Assembly (NCBI GenBank): GCA_964647625.1
Contig: CAZYHZ010000006.1
Location: forward strand, 1 to 64,000
Reading direction: 5' to 3'
Source of the DNA: DASRJG01 sp964647625
GTDB lineage: Bacteria > Acidobacteriota > Polarisedimenticolia > Polarisedimenticolales > DASRJG01
Length of the DNA stretch: 64,000 bases
A model generated the notes under the pieces. It had not been told where the DNA came from. It did not search any database and saw only the letters and a list, made by a program, of their open reading frames with translations. The position numbers were made by a program, and so were the translations under genes. Every line of letters begins with the position of its first letter. Within the stretch, counting starts at the first letter, position 1. Below are positions 52,128 through 60,639 of this stretch, in pieces.

Positions 52128-53870
52128 ATGATCCGCCGCGTTCCGCGCGCGATCGGCCTCGCGCTGATCGGCCTCGCCCCTGTCCTGGCGCGCGCGCAAG
52201 CCCCGAATCAGGTCCCGGACACGATCGACGACGAGCGTCATCGCGGCGTCGAATGGCACGCTGCCGCCGGGTTCTTCATGCTCGGCTCGATGACGGTCGT
52301 CTATCCGGCCGGTCCCGGTGAGCCGGTGGAGCTGAACCGGCGCTCGGCGGAGGCGCGGGCGGCGTGGCTCACCACGGTTCACAAGAACAAGGTCGCGGTC
52401 GTCGCCGACGATCAGCTCACCGAAGAACAGAAGAAGGGGAACCTGCTGATCCTCGGCTGGAAGAACCGGGCGTTCAACATCCCCGGCCTCCAGGCGCCGT
52501 TCGCTCGCGAGGGGTCGGTCACGCGCTTCGCCGGAATGGAGGATTCCGACCCGGCGGCTGATCTGCTCCTCTTCAACCGCAACCCGCTCAACTGGTCGAT
52601 GTTCGTCTTGTTCTGGTCGCGCATCGATCCCGAGCGCGATCGATTCCAGGTCATTCCACGCCTCGGCTCCGACTGGGCGATCTACCACGACTTTCGTCCG
52701 ATCCATCAGGGCATGTTCCTGCCCGGCCGCGTCTGGCCGCCGCGGAGGGACGTCGATGCGGAAGCCGATCACACCAGCGAGGGCCTCTCCGCCCCGGGCG
52801 CCTCGGCGAGCATGGACTCGCCGCACTACCACGTCGTGTTCGAGCGCAAGTCGTTCACGGATGAAGAGCTCGCGAAGATCGTCAAGGCGCGCGAGGCCGC
52901 GTTCGCCAAGGCGGTCGCGAGCCTCGGGCCGGTGCCGCCGGATTTCAAGATCCTCCTTTACCTCTACGAGAATGAAGACATGAAGCGCGAGGGGACGGGC
53001 GTCGGCGATCCGACTCATGCCGTTCCCGCCTCACGCGAGATCCACGCGACCAAGCGCTACGCGATGTCCGTCCAGCCCGTCGAGGAGTTCCATGTCATCG
53101 CCCGCCAGAATTTCGGCCCGTGCTTTCTCTCCTCCCTCTACGAGGGCGTGCCGTTTTCATTCCTCGATCGGTATCGGGACGAAACCATGGAGGGGCATGC
53201 GGCGATCCTGCGGAGCAACGGCGGGCTCCCCACCCTCGACGTCCTGCTCGACGAGGAGCGCTTTCGCTCCATTCCGAGCGACGAGGCGGGAATCATGGCC
53301 GGAGTCTTCGTGCTGTGGCTCCGGCAGAGCTTCGGCGAGGGCGTCCTGAAGAAAACCTACGGCGTCGCCGGAGGCACCAGCGCTCCGCTGGCCGCGGCGC
53401 TCGGAACTTCGCCGGATGCCCTCTCGAAGTCATTCACGAGCTGGGCCGACGGCCGCGTGGCCGCCCACAAGAGCGAGCTCGACTTTCTCGCCGCCGAGAG
53501 GGAAGCCCAGGACAAGCGTTTGAGCTCCGACTGGAAGGGGATGGTGGTCGCGCTCCAGAAGGCGCTCAAGGCGAAGCCCGCCGACCCGCAGACGCTTTTC
53601 AATCTCGCCTCCGCCCAGATGCGCGCGGACGATTTCGCCGGCGCCGAGGCGAGCCTCAAGGGGATGCTCGCCGGAAAGCTCGGCCCCGAAGATTCGACGT
53701 TCAAGATCTTCGGCCACTACCAGCTCGGCCGCGTCTACGACCTGGCCGGCCGCCGCCGCGAGGCGCTCGCCGAGTACGACACGGTGCTCGCGCTTCCCGA
53801 CGATCACGGCGCGCACGCGCTCGCTCAGGAGCGCAAGCAGAAGCCCGCGACGAAGGAACAGCTCCAATAG
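52128..53870 (+). CDS. Exported gluzincin-like protein with TPR tail, degenerate zinc motif
   Basis: This 580-residue protein has a signal peptide (1-23). A central domain (about 300-440) resembles DUF1570/gluzincin peptidases: EEFHVIARQNFGPCFLSSLYEGVPFSF aligns with a HExxH helix and the WLxEGLA segment, but the zinc motif reads HVIAR, so no peptidase activity is expected. A C-terminal TPR region (about 480-560, DWKGMVVALQKALKAKPADPQTLFNLASAQMRADDFAGAEASLKGML) follows. GGGAG sits seven bases before the ATG. The TAG stop forms the first bases of the inverted repeat. Confidence 0.72.
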   Translation: MIRRVPRAIGLALIGLAPVLARAQAPNQVPDTIDDERHRGVEWHAAAGFFMLGSMTVVYPAGPGEPVELNRRSAEARAAWLTTVHKNKVAVVADDQLTEEQKKGNLLILGWKNRAFNIPGLQAPFAREGSVTRFAGMEDSDPAADLLLFNRNPLNWSMFVLFWSRIDPERDRFQVIPRLGSDWAIYHDFRPIHQGMFLPGRVWPPRRDVDAEADHTSEGLSAPGASASMDSPHYHVVFERKSFTDEELAKIVKAREAAFAKAVASLGPVPPDFKILLYLYENEDMKREGTGVGDPTHAVPASREIHATKRYAMSVQPVEEFHVIARQNFGPCFLSSLYEGVPFSFLDRYRDETMEGHAAILRSNGGLPTLDVLLDEERFRSIPSDEAGIMAGVFVLWLRQSFGEGVLKKTYGVAGGTSAPLAAALGTSPDALSKSFTSWADGRVAAHKSELDFLAAEREAQDKRLSSDWKGMVVALQKALKAKPADPQTLFNLASAQMRADDFAGAEASLKGMLAGKLGPEDSTFKIFGHYQLGRVYDLAGRRREALAEYDTVLALPDDHGAHALAQERKQKPATKEQLQ

Positions 53871-54037
53871 GGGACACTCCCTTTTCCCCCCATAAGGGGA
53901 CATTCGTCTTTTCCTTACAAATTCAGATCGGCCGACAGATGAATGTCGAGTAACCGCCCTACACGTCTGTCGGCCGATCTGAATTTGTAAGGAAAAGACG
54001 AATGTCCCCTTATGGGGGGAAAAGGGAGTGTCCCCTA
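53868..54037. repeat. Large perfect inverted repeat of GGGGACA family (72-bp arms)
   Basis: Arms 53868-53939 and 53966-54037 are exact reverse complements for 72 bases and enclose a 26-base loop. Each arm carries two copies of the GGGGACA motif: GGGGACACTCCC at the outer end and GGGGACATTCGTCTTTTCCT inside. The element separates the convergent stop codons of the gluzincin-like gene (53870) and the histidine kinase (54039). It is a composite of the shorter element. Confidence 0.95.
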
Positions 54038-54038
54038 C

Positions 54039-55913
54039 CTACGCGGCGCGGCTGGCGGGCAGCACGATCGTGAACGTCGCGCCCTTGCCGGGGTCGGATC
54101 GATACCAGACGCTGCCGCCGTGGGCCTCGGCGATCATGCGAACCAGCGGGAGGCCGAGACCCGACCCGCCGGGTTTCGTCGTCACGCGCGTATCGAAGAG
54201 CTTTTCCGCGAGCCCCTTCGGCAAGCCGGGACCCGTGTCGGTGACGCTGACGCGGACGAGCCCGTCGGACGCCGACGTCTGCAGCGCCACGCGGCCGCCC
54301 TGCGGCATCGCCTGAATCGCGTTGAGCACGAGATTGAGCAGCGCCTGCTGCAGCCGGTCGGGAACGCCCAGGACGGCCGGGAGCTTTTCCCCCGGCTCCA
54401 CGGCGATCTCCACCCGCGCTTTCATCGCCGCATAGGACAGAAGCTGGATCACGCGGCGGCAGACCTCTCCGAGATCGACGGGCACCGGATCGGGTGCCGA
54501 ACGGAGCAGGCCGAGGTAGTTGTTCAGCAGGTCGGTGAGGCGCCGCGTCTCTTCCTGGATCGTCCGCAGCGACTCGGACATCGCCGCGACGGTCGGCGGC
54601 GTCGCCGGATGGCCGACGTACTGCTCGACGACCCCGGCGTTGAGTCCGATCGAATGAAGAGGGTTCCGGATCTCGTGCGCCAGGCTTCCCGCGAGATGCG
54701 CGAGCACCGCGAAGCGTCCGGCTTCGAGCAGGTGCGCTTCGACCTTGCTCAGCGTCGCGAGGTCGCGCAGCAGCACGAGTGTGCCCGACGTCCCCGGCCG
54801 GGGCTCGAACGGGACCTCGGTGATCTGGATGGGAATCGCATCGGCCCCTTCGCGAGCGATCTCGACCGTGCGCGGCGAGTGCGTGGCGCCGGGCGCCCAT
54901 CCCACCGCGAGCTCGGGGTGCAGGTCGAGAGCCCCGCGCACCGCCTTGTCGTCGGCCGTCTCGGGCGCCACGCCCAGGATCCGAAGCGCGGCTGCGTTCC
55001 AGGCGACCGGCCGCTCCCGCTCGTCGATGGCGATCATCCCGTCCTCGAGCGACTGCGCTAGCGTCCCCAAGAGCGCCTCGCGCTCCCGGCCGCGCGAATC
55101 GAGCGCCTCGAGGCGGCCGCCCATCTCGTTGATCGCCGAGACCGCCTCCGCCAGCTCCTGGCCCAAGCCCAGGCTCTTCGCGTCGAGACCGCCCCGGAAT
55201 CCGCGCTGCCTGAACGCCAGCAGCGCGCGATCGAGCCGCCTCACCGGGATCGCGGTGACGGCGGCGACGACCAGCCCGCCGATGACGCCCGCCGCCACGA
55301 ACAGCAGGACGGGCAGCATCGAGTTGCGGGGGCTCACCGACGGCGGCCGGAGCTGGGGGAGCCTCGCGACAAGCGACGCATCCGGGGCGAAGTCGATGAT
55401 GAGGGACCCGAGGCGGCGGCGCTCCCCTTCCCCACCGGGCCGCTGATCGAAGATCGGGATCATCACCTCGGTGATCGAGGCCTTGGTGCCGTTCGACTTC
55501 GTGCGCCGGACGATCTGGTCCGAGGCGACGAGCGACGCCTGCTCGTCGCCGGTGAACCCGAGATCGACCGCCGAGGGCTGGTTCGCGTACTGGATCCTGC
55601 GATCGCGGTCGAGCACGAGAAACGACGTGATGCTCGGGATCTCGCGCAGGATGGCGTTCAGTCCCGACGTGATCGCCCGCTCGTCACGCTCGCGGACTTC
55701 CGGCTCCCGCTCGAGGCGCAGCAGCAACGAGCGCGCGATCTCGCTGGCGGACTCGTCGAAGAGCTCTTCGGCGGGGAGCGTCGCCAAGCTCCGCTCCCAG
55801 CGCTCGTAGTAGCGCTGAAAGGCGTCCCGGACGAGGACGAACGCCAGGAATCCCATTGCAACGGTGAAGGCCGCAGTGATCGTGAAGATGCGCAGCGAAA
55901 GCGGAATTCTCAC
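54039..55913 (-). CDS. Membrane sensor histidine kinase (NtrB-like)
   Basis: This 624-residue kinase has two transmembrane helices (about 8-28 and 200-222) with a periplasmic sensor domain between. A HAMP-like region follows, then a PAS domain (about 265-385, with LEDGMIAIDERERPVAWNAAALRILG), HisKA with the phosphoryl site in LAHEIRNPLHS (His near 412) and the HATPase domain with N, G1 and G2 boxes (NLVLNAIQA, DTGPGLP, GGSGLGLPL). The GTG overlaps the response regulator as GTGA. The signal is unknown. Confidence 0.93.
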   Translation of the reverse strand: MRIPLSLRIFTITAAFTVAMGFLAFVLVRDAFQRYYERWERSLATLPAEELFDESASEIARSLLLRLEREPEVRERDERAITSGLNAILREIPSITSFLVLDRDRRIQYANQPSAVDLGFTGDEQASLVASDQIVRRTKSNGTKASITEVMIPIFDQRPGGEGERRRLGSLIIDFAPDASLVARLPQLRPPSVSPRNSMLPVLLFVAAGVIGGLVVAAVTAIPVRRLDRALLAFRQRGFRGGLDAKSLGLGQELAEAVSAINEMGGRLEALDSRGREREALLGTLAQSLEDGMIAIDERERPVAWNAAALRILGVAPETADDKAVRGALDLHPELAVGWAPGATHSPRTVEIAREGADAIPIQITEVPFEPRPGTSGTLVLLRDLATLSKVEAHLLEAGRFAVLAHLAGSLAHEIRNPLHSIGLNAGVVEQYVGHPATPPTVAAMSESLRTIQEETRRLTDLLNNYLGLLRSAPDPVPVDLGEVCRRVIQLLSYAAMKARVEIAVEPGEKLPAVLGVPDRLQQALLNLVLNAIQAMPQGGRVALQTSASDGLVRVSVTDTGPGLPKGLAEKLFDTRVTTKPGGSGLGLPLVRMIAEAHGGSVWYRSDPGKGATFTIVLPASRAA

Positions 55914-57283
55914 AACTCGTACTTCTTCACCTTGTTGTGCATCGTCTTCAGCGAGATGCCGAGAATTTTCGCGGCGCGCGTCTTGTTGCCGGAGGTGTGG
56001 AGGAGCGTCGTTCGGATCATCTCGCGCTCGGCGTCGTCCATCGTCATGCCGACCGGCAGCGAGACCGTGTCGCGGTTTCCGGGGTCCCGGGCCATGACCG
56101 GGACGCCGCCGGTCACGCGCTGGACCTCGGCGGGCAGGTGCTCGGGGCGGATCGGCCCGCCGGCGGCGATGAGCGCCGCGCGCTCGATGGCGTTCTTGAG
56201 CTCGCGCACGTTCCCCGGCCAGCCGTGCGCCACCAGCAGCTCGAGCGCGCGTGTGTCGATCGGCGACACCGCCATGTTGTTCTTCGAGGCGTAGTCGTCG
56301 GCGAAGAATCGCGCCAGCATCGGGATGTCGTCCCGGCGGTCGCGCAGCGGCGGCAGCACGATCGTGAAGACGTTCAACCGGTAGTACAGGTCTTCCCGGA
56401 GCTTGCGGTTGGCGATCGCATCCATCGGATCGCGATTGGTCGCGGTCAGAACGCGCACGTCCGATTCGATGACGTCACGGCCGCCGACTCGCCGGAAACG
56501 CTGCTCCTGGAGCACGCGCAGCAGCTTGGCCTGGAGAACCTCGTCCATCTCCGCGATCTCGTCGAGAAACAGCGTCCCGTGATGCGCCATCTCGAAGCAG
56601 CCGATCTTTCGCTGCATCGCGCCGGTGAACGCGCCGCGCTCGTGTCCGAACATCTCGCTCTCGAGCAGCGTCCCGGGAATGGCGGCGCAGTTGATCGCGA
56701 CGAACTCGTTCTTCCGCCGCGGCGAGAGGTCGTGGATGGTCTGCGCCACGAGCTCCTTGCCCGTCCCGCTCTCACCGACGATCAGGACCGAGAGCGTCGA
56801 CGGCGCGACCTGCTCCATCTGGCGGTAGACCGCGCGGATCGCCTCCGAGCCGCCGCGGAACCGGCCGAACGCGCCGCGCTCCCGAAGCTCCGCCCGCAGA
56901 CGCTTGTTCTCGTCGATCAGCTCCCGGGTCCCGGCCAGCTTTTCGAGAAGGATCTTGAGCTTGGCCGGCTCGACCGGCTTTTCGAGGAAATCCTGCGCGC
57001 CGAGCTTGACCGCCTCGACGGCGGCCTCGATCGTCCCCTGCCCGGAAAAAACGATCACGGGAATCGAGTATTGGTCCTTGAGGCGCCGGACGAACTCGAG
57101 ACCGTCGATCCCGGGCATGACCATGTCCGTGATGACGGCGGTCGGAGGATCGTGCTCGATCCTCCCCAGCGCTTCGTCGGCGGATCCTGCCGTGTCCGAA
57201 TCGTAGCCCCAGGCTTGGAGCAGGCGCCTGAGCCCCTCCCGCGCCCCAGCTTCATCATCCACGACGAGAATTCGGTCACCCAT
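55910..57283 (-). CDS. Sigma-54-dependent response regulator (NtrC family)
   Basis: This 457-residue enhancer-binding protein has a receiver domain (phosphoacceptor D53 in ITDMVMPG), an AAA+ domain with Walker A GESGTGKE, GAFTGA (contacts sigma-54) and Walker B TLFLDEIAEMD, and a Fis-type helix-turn-helix (TRAAKILGISLKTMHNKV). GGGGAG sits seven bases upstream of the ATG at 57283. It forms a pair with the kinase. The regulated sigma-54 promoters are not obvious; I saw no clear -24/-12 site in the neighbouring intergenic regions. Confidence 0.94.
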   Translation of the reverse strand: MGDRILVVDDEAGAREGLRRLLQAWGYDSDTAGSADEALGRIEHDPPTAVITDMVMPGIDGLEFVRRLKDQYSIPVIVFSGQGTIEAAVEAVKLGAQDFLEKPVEPAKLKILLEKLAGTRELIDENKRLRAELRERGAFGRFRGGSEAIRAVYRQMEQVAPSTLSVLIVGESGTGKELVAQTIHDLSPRRKNEFVAINCAAIPGTLLESEMFGHERGAFTGAMQRKIGCFEMAHHGTLFLDEIAEMDEVLQAKLLRVLQEQRFRRVGGRDVIESDVRVLTATNRDPMDAIANRKLREDLYYRLNVFTIVLPPLRDRRDDIPMLARFFADDYASKNNMAVSPIDTRALELLVAHGWPGNVRELKNAIERAALIAAGGPIRPEHLPAEVQRVTGGVPVMARDPGNRDTVSLPVGMTMDDAEREMIRTTLLHTSGNKTRAAKILGISLKTMHNKVKKYEL

Positions 57284-57404
57284 AAGTCGACTCCCCCCCT
57301 CGCCTGGAGGTCCAGTGTGCCACGCTCCGTGGCGGACGACCATGTAAGATCTACATAGCGACGACGCGAATTCCACTCGTCGCTGCGTCGGGATGCGGGC
57401 GGGG

Positions 57405-57515
57405 TCAGCGGAGCTTGGACATGACCTTGAGAAGCAGGGAGAGGAACAGCGATGCCGTTCCCAGCGCGGCCCCTACGCTCAGAACGATCGACCCGACGAG
57501 TAGGAGAAGCTGCAT
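57405..57515 (-). CDS. 36-residue hydrophobic small membrane protein
   Basis: The 36 residues are nearly all hydrophobic (MQLLLLVGSIVLSVGAALG then TASLFLSLLLKVM) and end in basic SKLR. AGGGAG sits eight bases before the ATG, which supports translation. It lies 121 bases upstream of the response regulator in the same direction, so it may be the first gene of that transcript. No homologue is evident to me. Confidence 0.55.
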   Translation of the reverse strand: MQLLLLVGSIVLSVGAALGTASLFLSLLLKVMSKLR

Positions 57516-57714
57516 TTTCTTGACTCCCTGGCCAGGAACCCGACGCACCCGGCCGAAGTGGTCGTCCTTCTTCTAAGGCCGGGGCGAAGGTAAGTGCAAT
57601 TCATTTGCCATTCAAGTTAGATAATTCGTAGTCATTTTCGGTTTTCGTAATTTTGGGCGGGAGATTGTCGTAACGAGTCCCGGCAAAAGGCACGGTATAG
57701 TCCCGCTCCTCCAT

Positions 57715-59703
57715 ATGAATCGTCGCTTTGCCTCGATTCTCGCGTCCGCCGTGACGCTCGCGCTCTCGGGCTGCGGGGGCGGCGCGTCTTCCAGATCCGC
57801 CGGCCCATCGCCGTCGCCTCAGCCCTCGGCCGCGCCCGTCGTTGCGGTCGGCAGCGCGTCGGGGCGTTTCGTCGGTTCCGAAGCGTGTCGCTCGTGCCAC
57901 GCGAGCGAGTACGACGCCTGGGCGAAGAGCCGGCACCGCTCGACGCTGAGGGCGGCGACCGATTCCCCCGCTCCTCGAATTCTCGGCGCCAAGCTCCAGG
58001 CGCCGTACAGCGCCGCGGCCGACGGCACGATCACCGGGCCTGGAACTGACGGGAAACCGGTCAAAGGGCGCGCGGCGTTCGTCATCGGCGGACACCGCCG
58101 GGAAGACCTGCTCGTCCGTCTCGACGACGGGCGTATCCAGGTCTTTCCCGTGTCCTTCGATGTCGATCGAGGGGATACGTTCGAGCCGCTTCGCGAGATC
58201 GGCGGAGGTGCGCCCCCCGCGGACGTCGTCGAGTTCTGGACGCGCGTCGGGCGGAACGCGGACGTCGCCTGCTACGGCTGCCACGCGACGGGCCAGACCG
58301 TGGAGGTCGCCGCGCGATCGCCTTCCGGGCTCGTTCTCCCCGCATCGAAGTGGGTCGAGCCCGGTGTCGGCTGCGAGGGATGCCACGGGCCCGGCGGCCC
58401 TCACATCGACGCCGCCAAGGCCGGCTCGCCCGCGAAGGGGCCGATACTGCTCGGTGCTTCGGCAAAGGGCGCGGCGACCGATGCGTGCGCCGCGTGTCAC
58501 GGGCTTCGCGAGGTGCTCCCCTCTCCGTTCTCCGATGCGCCGGCGCACCGGTACGGCCAGTCGATCACCGTAGCCGCGGAGCCCGTCCTGTCGATGGGAT
58601 CGAACGCCGAGTTCCGCGAGCCCTACTTCGCCGACCTCCGTCCTTCGACCTACCAGCAAGAGGCGATCGCCTTCGGCCAATCGGGGTGCGCGCGCAAGGG
58701 CGGGATGACGTGCGCCGCCTGTCATGACGTGCACTCCGGAGAGCTGCGCGCGGGGGTCCTCGACGAGAAACCGTCGTCGCCGTGCGCGAGCTGTCATGCG
58801 GAGATCGCCGCCGCCGCCCTGAAGCACTCGGGGCACGCGCCGGGCACGCCGGGCGGCCGCTGTCTGGATTGCCACATGGCCCCCATGCTTCGAGGGCCGG
58901 GCCACCGGCCGGCGCGCGATCATTCGATGGCGCCTCCGATCGCGGAGCCCCTGCACGTCCCCGCGGCCTGCGCCGCGTGCCACGGGAGCGCAAAAGACGC
59001 CGCGAAAGTTTCCGCAGCGTGGAAGCAACGCGTGCCGAGCGCCGCGTCCAACCGCCGCGCGGCGATCGTCGCCGCCGTCGATCAGGACAACGCGGGCAAG
59101 GCGGAGTCGTCCGCGAGCCTCGCGAGATTGGCCGCAAGCGACGACCAAGGATGGTTCGTGCGCTGGGCGTCGCTCCAAAAGGTCGCGCTCGGCCGCAGCG
59201 GTCCCGCGCCCGAGCCGGACCTCGTGCCCATCCGCAACGCGCTGTCCGATCCGAACCCCGCCATCCGCCGCGCCGCCGCCCGCGCTCTCGGGAACCGTGG
59301 CCGGCCCGTCGATGCCGAAGCCTTGAAGCGTGCCTCCGACGATCCGGATCCCTGGGCGGCGATCGAGTCGGCGCATGCGCTCGGGGTCCTCGGGGCGCCG
59401 ATTGCAGGCGCCCGGATGCTGCAGCTTCTGTCCCGCCCGGATCTCGTCGCCGACGCGCGCGCGCAGTACCTCTACGGCCACGCCTGCCTGGTCGGGCAGG
59501 ACTTCCCCCATGCGGAGCAGGCGCTCCGCCGCGCGCTCGAGTTGAACCCGATCATGGTCGGAGCAATCAACGACCTGGGGCTCGCGCTGATCGGCGAGGG
59601 GAAGAAGGAGCCCGCGATCGCGGCATGGAATCGCGCTCTCGATCTCAATCCCCGCTTCAGCGCGGCCAAGCGGAACCTCGAAGCCGCCCGCAAATCCGAC
59701 TAG
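57715..59703 (+). CDS. Octaheme c-type cytochrome lipoprotein with HEAT/TPR tail
   Basis: This 662-residue lipoprotein has a lipobox (LALSGC, Cys20). Eight CxxCH heme motifs follow: CRSCH (58), CYGCH, CEGCH, CAACH, CAACH, CASCH, CLDCH and CAACH. The cytochrome part is followed by a HEAT-like section (about residues 490-570, DPNPAIRRAAARALGNRG) and TPRs at the end (HAEQALRRALELNPIMVGAINDLG, PAIAAWNRALDLNP). The cytochrome domain resembles c554/NrfA-type multiheme proteins, but the substrate is unknown. It may shuttle electrons in the periplasm. It stands alone, with an AT-rich promoter region of about 200 bases upstream. Confidence 0.9.
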   Translation: MNRRFASILASAVTLALSGCGGGASSRSAGPSPSPQPSAAPVVAVGSASGRFVGSEACRSCHASEYDAWAKSRHRSTLRAATDSPAPRILGAKLQAPYSAAADGTITGPGTDGKPVKGRAAFVIGGHRREDLLVRLDDGRIQVFPVSFDVDRGDTFEPLREIGGGAPPADVVEFWTRVGRNADVACYGCHATGQTVEVAARSPSGLVLPASKWVEPGVGCEGCHGPGGPHIDAAKAGSPAKGPILLGASAKGAATDACAACHGLREVLPSPFSDAPAHRYGQSITVAAEPVLSMGSNAEFREPYFADLRPSTYQQEAIAFGQSGCARKGGMTCAACHDVHSGELRAGVLDEKPSSPCASCHAEIAAAALKHSGHAPGTPGGRCLDCHMAPMLRGPGHRPARDHSMAPPIAEPLHVPAACAACHGSAKDAAKVSAAWKQRVPSAASNRRAAIVAAVDQDNAGKAESSASLARLAASDDQGWFVRWASLQKVALGRSGPAPEPDLVPIRNALSDPNPAIRRAAARALGNRGRPVDAEALKRASDDPDPWAAIESAHALGVLGAPIAGARMLQLLSRPDLVADARAQYLYGHACLVGQDFPHAEQALRRALELNPIMVGAINDLGLALIGEGKKEPAIAAWNRALDLNPRFSAAKRNLEAARKSD

Positions 59704-59732
59704 GCGACACCTCCTGTTTGCAACCCACTTCG

Positions 59733-59800
59733 GGTTCACGGTTCACGGTTCACGGTTCAGAGTCGAGAGTCAACTCTCAACTCTTGACTCTCGACTCTTG
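59733..59800. repeat. Tandem heptamer block with 15-bp hairpin
   Basis: Three TTCACGG-type units (about 59735-59756) are followed by ACTCTCA, ACTCTTG, ACTCTCG and ACTCTTG (59773-59800). The sequence 59759-59773 is an exact inverted copy of 59784-59798, giving a 15-bp stem and a 10-base loop. The block lies between the convergent cytochrome and PHP-phosphatase genes. The ACTCTYG heptamers match the block at 50204-50238. Confidence 0.85.
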
Positions 59801-59850
59801 ACCCTTCACGCTCAACCGTGAGTTGTGAACTCGCTCCGGGCCTGTCGCCC

Positions 59851-60639
59851 TCATCCGCGCCGGAACAGCCTCGAGGCCCACGAGCGGCGGCGCACCGGCG
59901 ACTCGTCGGGAGGCGGGACGTCGGGGTCGACGCCGCGGAGAAAGGATTGCGGTACGTCGTCGACCATGCGTCGCGCGTGCTCGTCGCCGGTCCAAGCCGC
60001 AATTTTCGAAAGCGCCTTCGTGAGCACCGGAGGGCGGCCGCGCGTGTTGTGCGCGTCCGAGGCCACGACGTGGATCAGCCGCTTGCGCGCCAGCTCCTCG
60101 GAGAACTCGGCGATGTCGTCGCCGAACACGCCGGTGACGCTCCCCGTCGTCAGCTGACCATAGGTGCCGAGCCGGATCACCGCTTCGTAGCGCCTGATGT
60201 CGTCCTGGAAGTAGCGGATCCGCTCGGGATGCGCGAAGAGAATTTGCAGCCCGGCCAGCCGCATCCGGAACACGACGTTTTCGAGATCGACCGGGTACTG
60301 CGTCATCGACAGCTCGAACAGGACCGTGCGTCCGTTGTCCGCGAGCGTCGGCGCGTCCCCCGACTTCACGCGCTCGACGATGTCCGCGCTGATGTGAACC
60401 TCGGCCCCGGGAAGCACCGAGATCGCGATTCCGGCTTCCTTGAGGCGCAGGTTGAGCGCCTCGACGCCCGCGAGGACCTGCGTGCGCCCGTTGATGAAGA
60501 ACCCGTCCCGGTAGTGCGGGGTCGCCACGATCGTGCGGACTCCGTCTGCGGCGGCGACGCGTGCGAATTCCAAGGCGTCTTCCATCGTCTTCACGCCGTC
60601 GTCGACGCCGGGAAGGATGTGCGTGTGGAGATCGATCAC
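59851..60639 (-). CDS. PHP-domain tyrosine phosphatase (YwqE/CpsB-like)
   Basis: This 262-residue protein has the PHP fold: VIDLHTHILPGVDDG, TPHYRDG, GAEVHISADI, FAHPERIRYF and VVASDAHNT. This is the CpsB/YwqE/Wzb-alternative family that dephosphorylates bacterial tyrosine kinases in capsule or exopolysaccharide control. The GTG start overlaps gpsA as GTGA. No capsule genes or BY-kinase are in the window, so the partner is elsewhere. Confidence 0.88.
   Translation of the reverse strand: MIDLHTHILPGVDDGVKTMEDALEFARVAAADGVRTIVATPHYRDGFFINGRTQVLAGVEALNLRLKEAGIAISVLPGAEVHISADIVERVKSGDAPTLADNGRTVLFELSMTQYPVDLENVVFRMRLAGLQILFAHPERIRYFQDDIRRYEAVIRLGTYGQLTTGSVTGVFGDDIAEFSEELARKRLIHVVASDAHNTRGRPPVLTKALSKIAAWTGDEHARRMVDDVPQSFLRGVDPDVPPPDESPVRRRSWASRLFRRG

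Noticed and set aside
57601..57714. Short leftward reading frame of 37 codons (MEERDYTVPF...) in the AT-rich region upstream of the cytochrome gene
   Set aside because: It overlaps the divergent cytochrome start, has no clear ribosome site and no recognisable homology; the AT-rich stretch is more likely promoter.
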